The position numbers and the translations under genes were made by a program. Source: Saprospiraceae bacterium (GTDB lineage Bacteria; Bacteroidota; Bacteroidia; Chitinophagales; Saprospiraceae). From it: 36,635 nucleotides of DNA. The stretch covers positions 1 through 36,635 of the forward strand of contig JANWVR010000116.1 in NCBI GenBank assembly GCA_025056735.1, given 5' to 3'. This document shows, in pieces, positions 15,351 to 24,409 of the stretch. Positions within the stretch are counted from its first letter, which is position 1; the number at the start of each line of letters is the position of its first letter. The notes below the pieces were generated by a model that made no database searches, was not told the DNA's origin, and saw nothing but the letters and a program-made list of their open reading frames with translations.

Positions 15351-16835
15351 CTATTCTTTCAACGCCGTTTTTAAGAAATGAACTGTCCGCTCCATGTCGG
15401 TGCTCAAAATACGGTCTTCCTCTACGCGAGGGACGAGCGCTCGGTAACGCGCGCGCAGCGCCTCGATGCGCTCCGACGAACGCACAGGCAGCCGAAAATC
15501 AAGCGCCTGCATGGCCACCATGAACTCAATAGCCAGCAGACGCTCAGTGTTTCGCACCACCTGCACGGCCTTTACGCCCGCATTGGCGGCCATGCTGACA
15601 TGGTCTTCCTGGCCATTGCTGCTGACAATGCTGTCCGCCGAAGCAGGCATGCAAAGCGTTTTGCTCTGGCTGGCAATCGCGGCAGCGGTGTATTGGGCAA
15701 TCATCAGCCCCGAATGCAGCCCGGGCCGGGCCGTCAGAAAGACGGGTAACCCGCGCTGGCCGCTCAAAAGTTGAAAAATGCGGCGCTCGGCAATGCTGCC
15801 AATCTCAGACAGTGCCAGCGCTAAGTAGTCCAAAGCCAGCGCAATAGGTTGCGCGTGAAAGTTGCCGCCCGAAAGAATGGCGTCGCTGTCGGGGAATACG
15901 TTCGGGTTGTCCGTAACGCTGTTGATTTCGGTGAGAACGACCTGCTCCACATGCCAGAGCGCATCGCGGCTGGCTCCGTGCACCTGTGGCACGCAGCGGA
16001 AAGAATAAGGGTCTTGCACATGCTCGCGCGGCATGGCGGCTAAGGGGCTGCCCTCCAGCCAATAGCGAATGCTTTGGGCGACGGTCATTTGCCCGGCATG
16101 AGGGCGGATGCGGTGCAGGCGCTCATCCAAGGGCGCGTGCTGACACAAAAAGGCCTCGTATCCAAGGGCGGCATTCAGGTCGGCCAATTCGAGCAAGCGG
16201 CGGCCTTCAAGCAGGCACCACACCGCATACGCCGTAGAAAACTGGGTACCATTGAGCAGGGCCAACGCCTCCTTGGCCTCAAAGGCCAACGGCCGCCAGC
16301 CTTTGCGGGCCAAAACATCTCTCGCCGGCTGGCGCTGGCCTTCCCACCATACCTCGCCCAGACCCGCCAGCGGAAGACTCAGGTGCGCCAACGGCGCCAG
16401 ATCGCCTGAGGCACCCAGCGAACCCTGCTCGGGCACCACGGGCAACAGGTCTTCGTTGAAAAAGTCTAACAACCGCGTAACCACCTCCTCGCGTACGGCA
16501 GAATGGCCATAACTCAGGCTTTTGGCTTTAAGCAGCAGCATCAAACGCACCATATCGGGCGGAGCAGCAGCGCCCATACCTGCCGCATGCGAAAGCAGGA
16601 GATTCATCTGCAACCGCGCAATATCTTCGTCCGAAATGCGCACATCGCACAGCGCGCCAAAACCCGTGTTTATCCCGTAATAACGGGCATCGCCATCGGC
16701 TAACTTGTGTTGCAAATAGTCATAGCCGGCGCGGAGGCGCAAGCGCGCCTCTTCTGAAAGTCCTAAACGACGGCGATGCTGGAGAATGTCTTCTAAGGTG
16801 TTCAGGTCTAGAGATGTTGGACCAAGCAGATACAT
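15351..16835 (-). CDS. hutH: Histidine ammonia-lyase family enzyme
   Basis: 494 residues, cytoplasmic MIO-dependent ammonia-lyase; HutH turns histidine into urocanate. The MIO triad is Ala142-Ser143-Gly144 in GSLGASGDLAPLAH, matching the numbering of Pseudomonas HutH. Tyr53 in YYGINTGFG, ALLNGTQFSTAYA, FRCVPQVHGA, NSVTDNPNVF and SSNGQEDHVSMAANAG are all in place. I chose ATG 16835 because the usual family N-terminus aligns there and an exact -7 element (16885-16892) would put the longer frame's ATG (16880) at the transcription start. No hutU, hutI or hutG gene is nearby. Histidine as substrate is likely from the motifs, but another aromatic amino acid cannot be excluded. Confidence 0.9.
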   Translation of the reverse strand: MYLLGPTSLDLNTLEDILQHRRRLGLSEEARLRLRAGYDYLQHKLADGDARYYGINTGFGALCDVRISDEDIARLQMNLLLSHAAGMGAAAPPDMVRLMLLLKAKSLSYGHSAVREEVVTRLLDFFNEDLLPVVPEQGSLGASGDLAPLAHLSLPLAGLGEVWWEGQRQPARDVLARKGWRPLAFEAKEALALLNGTQFSTAYAVWCLLEGRRLLELADLNAALGYEAFLCQHAPLDERLHRIRPHAGQMTVAQSIRYWLEGSPLAAMPREHVQDPYSFRCVPQVHGASRDALWHVEQVVLTEINSVTDNPNVFPDSDAILSGGNFHAQPIALALDYLALALSEIGSIAERRIFQLLSGQRGLPVFLTARPGLHSGLMIAQYTAAAIASQSKTLCMPASADSIVSSNGQEDHVSMAANAGVKAVQVVRNTERLLAIEFMVAMQALDFRLPVRSSERIEALRARYRALVPRVEEDRILSTDMERTVHFLKTALKE

Positions 16836-16884
16836 AGCAACCGCAAAACGTACCTCCGAACTCCAGTTCGGAGAGTACATGTGG

Positions 16885-16892
16885 CAAAGGTA
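16885..16892 (-). promoter_or_regulatory. -7 element for hutH
   Basis: Plus-strand CAAAGGTA, exact TACCTTTG on the minus strand, about 50 nt upstream of the chosen ATG at 16835. It lies in the 82-bp gap after the caspase-gene stop. Confidence 0.65.
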
Positions 16893-16917
16893 CGCCCACT
16901 CAAAGATTGCTTAATCC

Positions 16918-19900
16918 TCACTGCACCACCCCTACTGGGAAGTCATTCCCGAACCCATAGCTGGCCGGGTACTGTGGCGTGCCCTTGTAGCGGGCCGTCA
17001 GCTCGGGCACTACGGCCTGGAGGTAGGCATCTATTTCCTTGACGGTGATGCGTTTATCGCCGTTGTCGGCCTTGCCTTTGAGGGCTTCCAGCAGGGCGTA
17101 GGTGAACACGCCGTGGCCCAATTGGGCGAACTCGCTGGCGAATTGCTCGCTGCCGGAAGCGGTAATCCAGTGCGTACCCGTAGCGCGGGCCAGCTGGGCG
17201 ATGGCGCGTTCTTCGGCAGCGCCGCGGGCAGCAGCGCCCTGTTGTTGCAGCGCGCCGGCCGACTGGCAGGCGTCTAAGAGGTAAACTTGTTTTTGGGCAG
17301 GTATTTCCCGGGCGTATTGCTGCAGTTGAGCAGCGCTCAGACCTTGCTGGGCCAGCGCCTCCCAGTTGCCGTACAGTTGCGTAACGTCGTGCGGCACTAA
17401 GTAGTAGCGGTTCTTGTCGTCGAGTACGCCGTGGCCGGCGTAGTAAAAGAGGAAGACGTCTTGAGGGCGGGCCTGCTTTTTTACCTGCTCTAAGGCGGCA
17501 ACAATACCATCGCGGGTAGCCTGCCCGTCCGACACGCGGTGCACGTGCAGGTTGGCAAACAGCCCGCTGGCTCCCTCCTGGAGGGCCTGGGTGAAGGCGG
17601 CAGCGTCGGCGGTGGCGTAGTTGAGGTTGTACTTAGGGTTTTTGTATTGGTTGATGCCGACCACGACGACGTGCAGCTGAAGGGCCGACGGCGTTTTTTG
17701 GGCCTCTTCAGCGGCGGGAGCATACTGGACGCCGATTTCGTCTGGCGCGCTTTCGAGGCGCTGGCTGTTGACGGCGATGGCGCGCAGACGGTTGTCGCCC
17801 GGCGCGAGAGCAATCTCAAACACCGCAGTTTGCGTGGGGGCGCCGCCCTCATCTTCCACTACCAGATTGCGGGTGTTGGACTGCACGAGCTTGCCGTTTT
17901 GGTACAGGCGGATGTCTCTGATCACGTCGTCGGGCGCTGTGGCTTCCACCGAGATTTTGATGCGCTCGGTGCGGACGACGTACTGCGGGATGTTGGTTTT
18001 TTCGTCTTCTACCACCAGGTTGCGCTGCTCCACGGGGATGCCCAGTTTGACTACCGGCGGCTTTTTGAGCCGCTTGATGTCGTCGTCGGAGGGTGGCCGA
18101 TAGTCGTTGAGCAGTTTTTCCAGCAGGCGAGGGTAGTAGAAGCGGTCAGCCAGCGCGTCCAATCCGATGAGGGTCAGGCCCTGTTGGTAGTACATCTTTT
18201 GCATGGCGCCGGGTGTGGCGTCGTAGTGTCCTTGTGGAGTGATGAGGGCCCAGTCGTCGGAGTCGTCGAAGAGGTAGAGCGTGGCCAACTCGCGGGCACG
18301 CGCAAAGTCGTAGAGCACCATTTTGCTCATCAAATTATCCTCATTGGCCGAGGAAGTGAAGGCCACTATGGCATAGTAGCCGTTGGCCATGAGCGCTGCG
18401 CCGTAAGGGACGCCGTTGGGCTGGTAGGGCGGGAGTTTTTTGCCAGTTTTGGTCTCGTACAGCGTCAGCCGGCTGAGGTCGAGGAAAGTGCTGTTGTCGG
18501 GAGCAATGCTGATTTTCAGGCCTTTCGTTTGTGGCATGTCTATGGGCACGGAGCGCAGCGTCTTGCCAGTGGCGGCGTCCAACCAGCGCACGGCGCGCTG
18601 GGTTCGGCCGTTCTCAATGCAGAAAATTTCTTTGCCATCGGCGCTGTATTTGAAGTTGTCGAACTCGCTGCCTTCCAGATGCCACAGTACGGCGCTGTTG
18701 GCCGCGTCCCAGCATTTGACGCCCATAACGGTGTTGTAGGCGCCATAGCAGGCGACTAAGTACCTGCCGTCGGGGCTGAATGCGGCAGAGTATATCTGGT
18801 TGACCTCCCTGCTTTCGGGCTTGTGCAGCAGGTGGGCGATCTGCACCCGGCGGTCGAGGTCGAACACAACAGCGCCGTTGTTGGTCAGGGCGGCAGCCCG
18901 GTTGCCCTGTTCCGAAACGACCAAGCCGTTTTCGGCCACCACATCGCTCACTTTTGCGTACGTTACTGCAGGCGCCGCGGCGTCGAACGACTGAATGGCG
19001 CCGCCAAAAGGCATAAAAACGCTCTGCCCTCTTTTTGATAACGCCGCAAACTTCAGGTTTTCGGAAAAAGGCAGCGTCTTCACCTGCCAGCCGCCGTTCT
19101 GGATGCGCAGAGCCTTTAAGTGGCCTGAAGCGCTTTTGCCGACCAGATAGCCGCTTGCGTCGCCGTTGGCAAACGCTTTCCCTGCTTGAAAAAGCGACAT
19201 TCCCAGCACCAGGATGTCTTGCTGGTTTTTCAGATGCCGGACGGCTAAGGTCGCCCGCTCATTGCTGACGCTGCCGTAGGCGATGTTGGCTTCCTGCTCA
19301 TCTACCGCCATGCGCCTGACGCCAGTGGTCGGCAGCCGGAACGGCCCTTCTATCTTCTTAGCGTCAGCATTCAGGATGGCGTACTGGTCGGCGCCGACGC
19401 GCAGGCACTTGTTGGCGCGCGGAAACGACTCGATGTGGACGACCTGAAAAGGCGCCGTCAGCGCAGCCAGCACCTGATAGGCCGGGCTGTACGTTCTGAC
19501 GGTGCTCTTGCCGCCGCTAAAAACGGAGGCGACAACCTGCCCTTTGGGCAGCACGGTCAGGCAACTACCCTCTACACCCGTCAGGCGACGGCCCTTGCGG
19601 TCGGCCAGCGTGAACAGGTACGCTTCTTTGCTGCCCGCCGCCACTACAATGCCTTTGCCGTCGGCCGTCAGGTGGATGCTCTTGGCGCCCTTTGCAGGCT
19701 CAGCGCCGGCGGCATCCAGCGCTTGCGGCGCTAAGGCCATCTTACCAATGCGCTCCAGCCTGGCCCCGTGCAACGGCGCCCGCCACAGAGCAACTTCGCC
19801 AAAGTTGCCGCCGCCCACATACAGCGTACTGCCGTCTTTGCTGAAGGCGCAACACCGGTAGTCGTACTGCTGCATGCCGTCTTCGTCGGCCTTAGCATCT

Positions 19901-20232
19901 GATTGCCTGATGCTGAAATCCTGCGTATTCAGCCAGTACACCCTGCCATAGGTAACAAATGCCAGCGTCTTGCCATCGGGCGAAATGGCTACCCCGTTGG
20001 GGTTCTCGTATTCGTCCAGCACTACCGTGTGCAGCAACTTCCCGTCGGATAGCCGCCAGATTTTGAGGTTATCGTCAGAGCCATGCGACACGAGCAAGTT
20101 TTTGCCCGGCAGAAAGTACACGCCCCGAAGGTCGAATTTGTCCAACACGGGGAGGACAAGACGCGGAGGCTCTTGGCCCCAAAGCGCGTAAAAAGAAAAG
20201 CAAACCAGAAAACAGAGTGTTAGGCGTTTCAT
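16918..20232 (-). CDS. Exported WD40-like/caspase-domain protein
   Basis: 1104 residues. Signal peptide MKRLTLCFLVCFSFYALWG. Residues ~25-680 carry WD40-like beta-propeller blades (GSDDNLKIWRLSDGKLLHTV, GVAISPDGKTLAFVTYG, AAFSPDGRYLVACYGAYN), enough for up to two propellers. About 700-840 is an Ig-like linker with the octapeptide RNLVVEDE at 737 and 788. The C-terminal peptidase C14 domain starts at LHVVVVGINQY (853), has His934 in FYYAGHG and Cys989 in YLLDACQSAG: an intact caspase dyad. Sensor-type WD40 plus caspase proteins are known in bacteria, mostly cytoplasmic; here an export signal is predicted, so it likely acts in the periplasm or at the outer membrane. Target and trigger are unknown. 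Its upstream gap (20233-20423) shows no consensus promoter. The neighbour upstream is an outer-membrane receptor. Confidence 0.88.
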   Translation of the reverse strand: MKRLTLCFLVCFSFYALWGQEPPRLVLPVLDKFDLRGVYFLPGKNLLVSHGSDDNLKIWRLSDGKLLHTVVLDEYENPNGVAISPDGKTLAFVTYGRVYWLNTQDFSIRQSDAKADEDGMQQYDYRCCAFSKDGSTLYVGGGNFGEVALWRAPLHGARLERIGKMALAPQALDAAGAEPAKGAKSIHLTADGKGIVVAAGSKEAYLFTLADRKGRRLTGVEGSCLTVLPKGQVVASVFSGGKSTVRTYSPAYQVLAALTAPFQVVHIESFPRANKCLRVGADQYAILNADAKKIEGPFRLPTTGVRRMAVDEQEANIAYGSVSNERATLAVRHLKNQQDILVLGMSLFQAGKAFANGDASGYLVGKSASGHLKALRIQNGGWQVKTLPFSENLKFAALSKRGQSVFMPFGGAIQSFDAAAPAVTYAKVSDVVAENGLVVSEQGNRAAALTNNGAVVFDLDRRVQIAHLLHKPESREVNQIYSAAFSPDGRYLVACYGAYNTVMGVKCWDAANSAVLWHLEGSEFDNFKYSADGKEIFCIENGRTQRAVRWLDAATGKTLRSVPIDMPQTKGLKISIAPDNSTFLDLSRLTLYETKTGKKLPPYQPNGVPYGAALMANGYYAIVAFTSSANEDNLMSKMVLYDFARARELATLYLFDDSDDWALITPQGHYDATPGAMQKMYYQQGLTLIGLDALADRFYYPRLLEKLLNDYRPPSDDDIKRLKKPPVVKLGIPVEQRNLVVEDEKTNIPQYVVRTERIKISVEATAPDDVIRDIRLYQNGKLVQSNTRNLVVEDEGGAPTQTAVFEIALAPGDNRLRAIAVNSQRLESAPDEIGVQYAPAAEEAQKTPSALQLHVVVVGINQYKNPKYNLNYATADAAAFTQALQEGASGLFANLHVHRVSDGQATRDGIVAALEQVKKQARPQDVFLFYYAGHGVLDDKNRYYLVPHDVTQLYGNWEALAQQGLSAAQLQQYAREIPAQKQVYLLDACQSAGALQQQGAAARGAAEERAIAQLARATGTHWITASGSEQFASEFAQLGHGVFTYALLEALKGKADNGDKRITVKEIDAYLQAVVPELTARYKGTPQYPASYGFGNDFPVGVVQ

Positions 20233-20423
20233 TTTTTGATATAAAATAGTGATTTTCGCCCTTTAAATGAGGCAATACTTTCTTAAGGCAAAGAAGCGAC
20301 AAATCTCTGACAAAGGCTTAGAGCATTTTTCAGCTAGGTATCGCGACTCTTTACACCTTAAATAAACATAGATGCTACGACAATACCGTGAAGAACGCAT
20401 GAACGAAGATACACGACGCCTCC

Positions 20424-22844
20424 CTAAAAATCCCGCTCCCCATACTCCGTCCGGATGTTCTTAGCGCCCTTGCCGCTGTCGTTGAACCGGTAGCTGAGTG
20501 TCAGTTGGACGATGCGGTCGTACTTGGCGTACTCCGTCGAGGAGTAGAACAGGGTGCTCCGGTTTGTGATGGTTTGCCGGTTGCTGTCGAAGAGGTTCTG
20601 AAAAAGCAGGTCAGCCGTCCAGTTTTTATGGAGCTGATAGCGGACGGTAACATTCGACAGCAGCAGGTCGGTGTCGAAGCCCTGCGCTGTTGCGGTTCGA
20701 GAGACGTAGGTGGTGTTCCACTGGATGCGCCCTTTGGCGTTTATTTTGAAATTGAGGTTGGCGTTCAGGTTGTAATTGAGGCTCTGGGCGTTGTCGGTTG
20801 TGCCGTTCTCGATGTTTTTAATTTGAAAAAGATAGGCATTGGCCGACAGGTAAAGGCTCAGCCATTTATACGGCTGGATGTCGGAAGTAAATTCCATTCC
20901 AGTAGATCGGCTGTCTCCGGCGTTGGTAGAGATGGTCAGCAGGATGATCCGGTTGTAGCTGTCGTTGACGCGAAAGATCAGGTTTGAGGTTCGGTGGTGA
21001 TATCCCGTCAGGGTGAAGGTTGCTTTTGCGCGTTTTTGAACGAGGGCGGCCTCCGCGCTGTGGGTGATTTCGGGCAGGAGGTTGGGGTCGCCTACCCAGA
21101 TGGCTTCGGAGTGTCGGTGGTTTTTGAAGGGTGAGAGCGCTTTGGTGGTAGGTCGGTCAATGCGTTTGGAGTAGCCCATTTTTAGTTCCCGGTCGTTTCG
21201 GAGTTTCCACAGAAGTTGAGCGGAAGGGAAGAGGTCGGTTTGGCGCAATTCGATAGGGCCTTGCCCGCGTTCGTGGGTGAGTGTTCTGTACATATGTTCG
21301 CCGCGCAAGCCTGCCCGGAACTGGACAGGCCCGCGTTGGCCGCTTATCTGCACATAGGCGGCATGAATGCTTTGCCACAGGTCTAAGGCGTCGTTGAATT
21401 CAGGATCTTTTTCCCAGGTATCGGCGAGGATGTTTCGGCGTTCGAACACGAAGTCGCCGCGGTGATGGACGGCGCGCCACTGGTAGCCCGTTTCCCATGT
21501 CAGGTAGTCGGTCAGGCGGCCGCTGTAATCGGCTTGCAAGCGCCAGGCGTCCAACGGGCTGACTTCGTCGGATCGCTCCTGCAGGAGGAGGGCGCCGCCA
21601 GGGCGGTCATTGTCCTGGTTGCGCAGCGGGCCGCCCAGCACGGAGTACTCGTATATGCCGGTCAGCGTCAGTTTGTTTTTCTGGGAGAAGGCCTTGGCAA
21701 CGTCTACGCTGGTCGTGAAGAATTGTCCGGTGCGGACAAAGAGGTTTTGGTTGTAGAACGTTCGCTCCAACGCCTCCTCTGCGAACGTCTGATACAGGTT
21801 TAACGGCTGGGCGGCATTAGCGTACTGACGGTAGTGCAGGTTGGCGATGCGGTCGTTTCGTCGGTAGCCGTAGTAGGCCGCAGCGTTGACCGACGTGGTG
21901 GTGTTTATGGCGTAGTGCGCGCCAGCTCGAATGCCATAGATCTGTTCTCGCGTGGGGCGCTCGCCAAACGATGGCGAATAGGTAACGGTGTCCTGATGGA
22001 GGGTTCTAATCTCGCCTTTCCGATGGCCGCCTATGCCGTACTCCCGATAGTTGGCGGTGATGAAAGCATGGGTTTTGGCGCCGCTGTGATAAAACGTGAA
22101 ATCACTCCCGTACCGATTGACGTGGCTCATACCGATGTTGGCGACGATGCTTCTGCCCGGCGCCATGTTCTTTCTGGTAATAATGTTGATGATACCCGCT
22201 TTGCCCTCAGCGTCTGCGCTGGCAGAGGGCGAGGAAATGATCTCGACGGCCTCAATGACATTAGCAGGCAGCTGCGCCAGGACGTCAGCCGGTGCTAAGT
22301 GGGTGAACTTTCCGTTTACCGTTACCAGAAACTCGGCGTTGCCGCGCATCCGTATTTTTCCTTCGGCATTGATGGTAACGGCGGGCAGGCGTTGCAACAC
22401 GTCCAAGCCTGTGCCGCCGGTGGTATTGCCCAATCGGGCAGCGTCGAAGGTCTGTTTATCTATCTGCACCGAGGTGGCCGAACGCTCAGCCCGCACGGTA
22501 ACCTCCTGCAACCGGTTAGCCTCAGGCCAAAGCAAAAGCGTAACGTAGAGCACTTCCTTGCCTTCTTTTAGTGCTAACACGGTATCCAAAGCCTGAAAAC
22601 CTACGTACTGCACCCGAAGGCGGAGCGTATCTGCGGGCGTACTGCTCAACTGAAAGTTGCCCTTTTCGTCGGCTACCACCCCCTCCAAAGTCCTGTGGTG
22701 AGGGTCCAGGAGCATTACAGTGGCATAAGGCAGGCTTTCGCGAGCAAGTCTGTCTGCAACTGTTCCCTTAAGGGTAATGCGGCTCTGGGCACAAAGAACG
22801 AACGGAAAAAAGAAGAAAACCACCCATGTAATGTTCTTGCGCAT
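20424..22844 (-). CDS. Outer-membrane beta-barrel (TonB-dependent receptor-like) protein
   Basis: 806 residues. Signal peptide MRKNITWVVFFFFPFVLCAQ. A carboxypeptidase-regulatory-like domain follows (ITLKGTVADRLARESLPYAT ... VQYVGFQAL), then EVTVRAERSATSVQIDKQTF and the plug (TGGTGLDVLQRLPAVTINAE, KIRMRGNAEFLVTVNGKF, IEAVEIISSPSASADAEGKA). The barrel ends VQLTLSYRF before a 16-residue tail. This matches the OMP_b-brl_3 type of receptor common in Bacteroidota, which lacks a SusD partner. Cargo is unknown. The ATG at 22844 is preferred; one at 22868 adds only MSSSNSGS. It lies 191 bp upstream of the caspase-protein gene in the same direction, and may or may not be co-transcribed. Confidence 0.9.
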   Translation of the reverse strand: MRKNITWVVFFFFPFVLCAQSRITLKGTVADRLARESLPYATVMLLDPHHRTLEGVVADEKGNFQLSSTPADTLRLRVQYVGFQALDTVLALKEGKEVLYVTLLLWPEANRLQEVTVRAERSATSVQIDKQTFDAARLGNTTGGTGLDVLQRLPAVTINAEGKIRMRGNAEFLVTVNGKFTHLAPADVLAQLPANVIEAVEIISSPSASADAEGKAGIINIITRKNMAPGRSIVANIGMSHVNRYGSDFTFYHSGAKTHAFITANYREYGIGGHRKGEIRTLHQDTVTYSPSFGERPTREQIYGIRAGAHYAINTTTSVNAAAYYGYRRNDRIANLHYRQYANAAQPLNLYQTFAEEALERTFYNQNLFVRTGQFFTTSVDVAKAFSQKNKLTLTGIYEYSVLGGPLRNQDNDRPGGALLLQERSDEVSPLDAWRLQADYSGRLTDYLTWETGYQWRAVHHRGDFVFERRNILADTWEKDPEFNDALDLWQSIHAAYVQISGQRGPVQFRAGLRGEHMYRTLTHERGQGPIELRQTDLFPSAQLLWKLRNDRELKMGYSKRIDRPTTKALSPFKNHRHSEAIWVGDPNLLPEITHSAEAALVQKRAKATFTLTGYHHRTSNLIFRVNDSYNRIILLTISTNAGDSRSTGMEFTSDIQPYKWLSLYLSANAYLFQIKNIENGTTDNAQSLNYNLNANLNFKINAKGRIQWNTTYVSRTATAQGFDTDLLLSNVTVRYQLHKNWTADLLFQNLFDSNRQTITNRSTLFYSSTEYAKYDRIVQLTLSYRFNDSGKGAKNIRTEYGERDF

Positions 22845-23146
22845 GCTTCCCGAATTGCTGGACGACAACCGCCGAAGTGAAGCGGTTTTGAGTCTTTTCT
22901 ATGCAGATGAAACAGCTTCTCCATCAAAGAGACCTCTCGCTTTGCTACATATGACCCATAAGGCGATGTGCTCACCCTTCTACAGACGAAAACCGTGCAG
23001 TAAAGCAAGATGTGAGCGGCGTCGTCCAGGCTTGAAAGGCCAAAAACCTGGGAGAAAACGCCTATTCATCCTGAAAAAGCGCCTCATTTCACACGGCCTT
23101 CAACATTAACTCAGCCCGACGGTAGCGCGCCGGTATAGTCTCGGTC
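22845..23146. other. About 300 bp between lgt and the beta-barrel gene, no gene seen
   Basis: No convincing open frame; a 110-codon frame on the plus strand has no recognisable domain. No exact TAnnTTTG element was found on either strand; CAAAGAGA at 22925-22932 is a poor match. A small hairpin, AACCGC/GCGGTT at 22867-22887, lies near the start of the beta-barrel gene and could affect its translation. No terminator with a T run was found after lgt. Confidence 0.5.
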
Positions 23147-24361
23147 TCAGGCAGCGCTGCTCGCTGCTCTGATCTTTCTGCTTCGCCGCCAATACAACAC
23201 CCATACAACCCCTATAGCCAGCACACTGACGACAAACAATATCGAAGAAATAATCTCTGCCTGGCTCAGGCGCATCCCCCACACCTCGTGGTGCACATTG
23301 ACGCGGATTTTTTCAATCCAGAACCGCTCTACGGCGGCGAGCGCCAAGTAGAGGAAGAACAGCATGCCCGGCACGCGCAGGCGTTTGCGCAAGACCCATA
23401 AGATGACAAAAATGACGGCCATCATTAGCGTCTCATAGAGAGGCGTAGGGAACACCGGCATTGAGAGTTCCATGCAATAGCGCCAGGTACAGCCCTCGAT
23501 AGGCGTGCTCGACACCGGGTCGGTGTAGGCAGTGTTGAGCACGTGGTGCGGGTAAGTGCTGGCCCACCAGCTGTCAGGCAGCCAGCTGAGCCAGTCGGGT
23601 TTGGGCGCCTGATTGACGATACCCCAGTCGCCATCGCCGCTGAGCTGGCAGCCTATGCGCCCGACGCCGTAGCCCGCCGTCAGAGCGGGTGCAACGGCGT
23701 CAGCAGCCGGCAAAAATGGGATGCCGTGCCGCCACATGTACGCAACCACTGCCACAAAACCCAGCACTAAGCCGCCGTAAAACGCCAGCCCCCCGCCCGA
23801 AAACAGCGCGCCTGCAGGGTCGTTCAGAAAGGCATTCCAGTTGTCAAACAGGTCGAACACCTTAGCGCCTACAATACCGCCTATCGCTGCCCACACCGTG
23901 ATGTCGCTGATGCGATCGTGCGGCCAGATCTCTTTCTCGACAGCAACGGGCTTTTGCTTACGCTTGCGCCAGCCCTCCCACCACACAAGCCCGCCCAACA
24001 ACACGGCGCCTACAATCGCCGCTGGCCAGTGCATTTTATCGGAAAAAATAACCGCCGCCGGGTCAAGCTGAAACTCCTCTAAGTTCTGAGCAGCATAAAA
24101 ACCTTTGCCGCCCAGCAATAACCCCAGCAGCGCGTTGCTCGCTATTTCTGAAAGCGAGGGCGGCTTGCCTTCTTCCACCGTTATTTTCGTAGGCTTGAAT
24201 ACGCCTTCGCGCGCTTTGCGTTTCAGCTCGTAGTAGTACAGCAAAGCGCTGACCAAAAAAGAAATGGCTAAAAAGAAGCCAAACGTCTTAAAAATAGACA
24301 GCCAGTTATCTGGCTCGGTACCAAATAGGGCGTGGGCGATGTAAGACAGATCTGGGTACAT
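23147..24361 (-). CDS. lgt: Prolipoprotein diacylglyceryl transferase
   Basis: 404 residues, polytopic inner-membrane enzyme that attaches diacylglycerol from phosphatidylglycerol to the lipobox cysteine of prolipoproteins. Family features: the sequence VGAKVFDLFDNW, GGLAFYGGLVLGFVAVVAYM, the signature TAGYGVGRIGCQLSGDGDWG with its key Arg, and a C-terminal FPTPLYETLMMAVIFVILWVLR. It is much longer than E. coli Lgt (291 residues), with an extra ~90 residues before the core that include a charged loop (ELKRKAREGVFKPTKITVEE). Such long forms with RIGCQLSGDGDWG are known in Bacteroidota. ATG 24361 is chosen because the exact -7 element at 24387-24394 falls inside the longer frame (24400). Confidence 0.9.
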   Translation of the reverse strand: MYPDLSYIAHALFGTEPDNWLSIFKTFGFFLAISFLVSALLYYYELKRKAREGVFKPTKITVEEGKPPSLSEIASNALLGLLLGGKGFYAAQNLEEFQLDPAAVIFSDKMHWPAAIVGAVLLGGLVWWEGWRKRKQKPVAVEKEIWPHDRISDITVWAAIGGIVGAKVFDLFDNWNAFLNDPAGALFSGGGLAFYGGLVLGFVAVVAYMWRHGIPFLPAADAVAPALTAGYGVGRIGCQLSGDGDWGIVNQAPKPDWLSWLPDSWWASTYPHHVLNTAYTDPVSSTPIEGCTWRYCMELSMPVFPTPLYETLMMAVIFVILWVLRKRLRVPGMLFFLYLALAAVERFWIEKIRVNVHHEVWGMRLSQAEIISSILFVVSVLAIGVVWVLYWRRSRKIRAASSAA

Positions 24362-24386
24362 GCTGGTAAAAATAACCGACCGCCCA

Positions 24387-24394
24387 CAAATGTA
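24387..24394 (-). promoter_or_regulatory. -7 element for lgt
   Basis: Plus-strand CAAATGTA, exact TACATTTG on the minus strand, 26 nt before the ATG at 24361 and inside the 48-bp gap after the upstream membrane-protein gene. Confidence 0.6.
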
Positions 24395-24409
24395 AGCCAC
24401 GCGACGAAG

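Noticed and set aside
17539-18759. 406-codon open frame antisense to the caspase-domain gene
   Set aside because: It mirrors a real gene whose sense translation has signal peptide, WD40 and caspase motifs; the antisense peptide has no recognisable domain and arises from GC-rich codon positions.
16918-22844. Caspase gene plus neighbours as an anti-phage defence island
   Set aside because: The adjacent genes are an ammonia-lyase and an outer-membrane receptor, the caspase protein has an export signal, and no nuclease, reverse transcriptase, gasdermin or TIR/nucleotide-signal gene is present.
22777-23109. 110-codon plus-strand frame in the gap between lgt and the beta-barrel gene
   Set aside because: Basic, low-complexity peptide with no motif; it overlaps the start of the identified beta-barrel gene and has no promoter.
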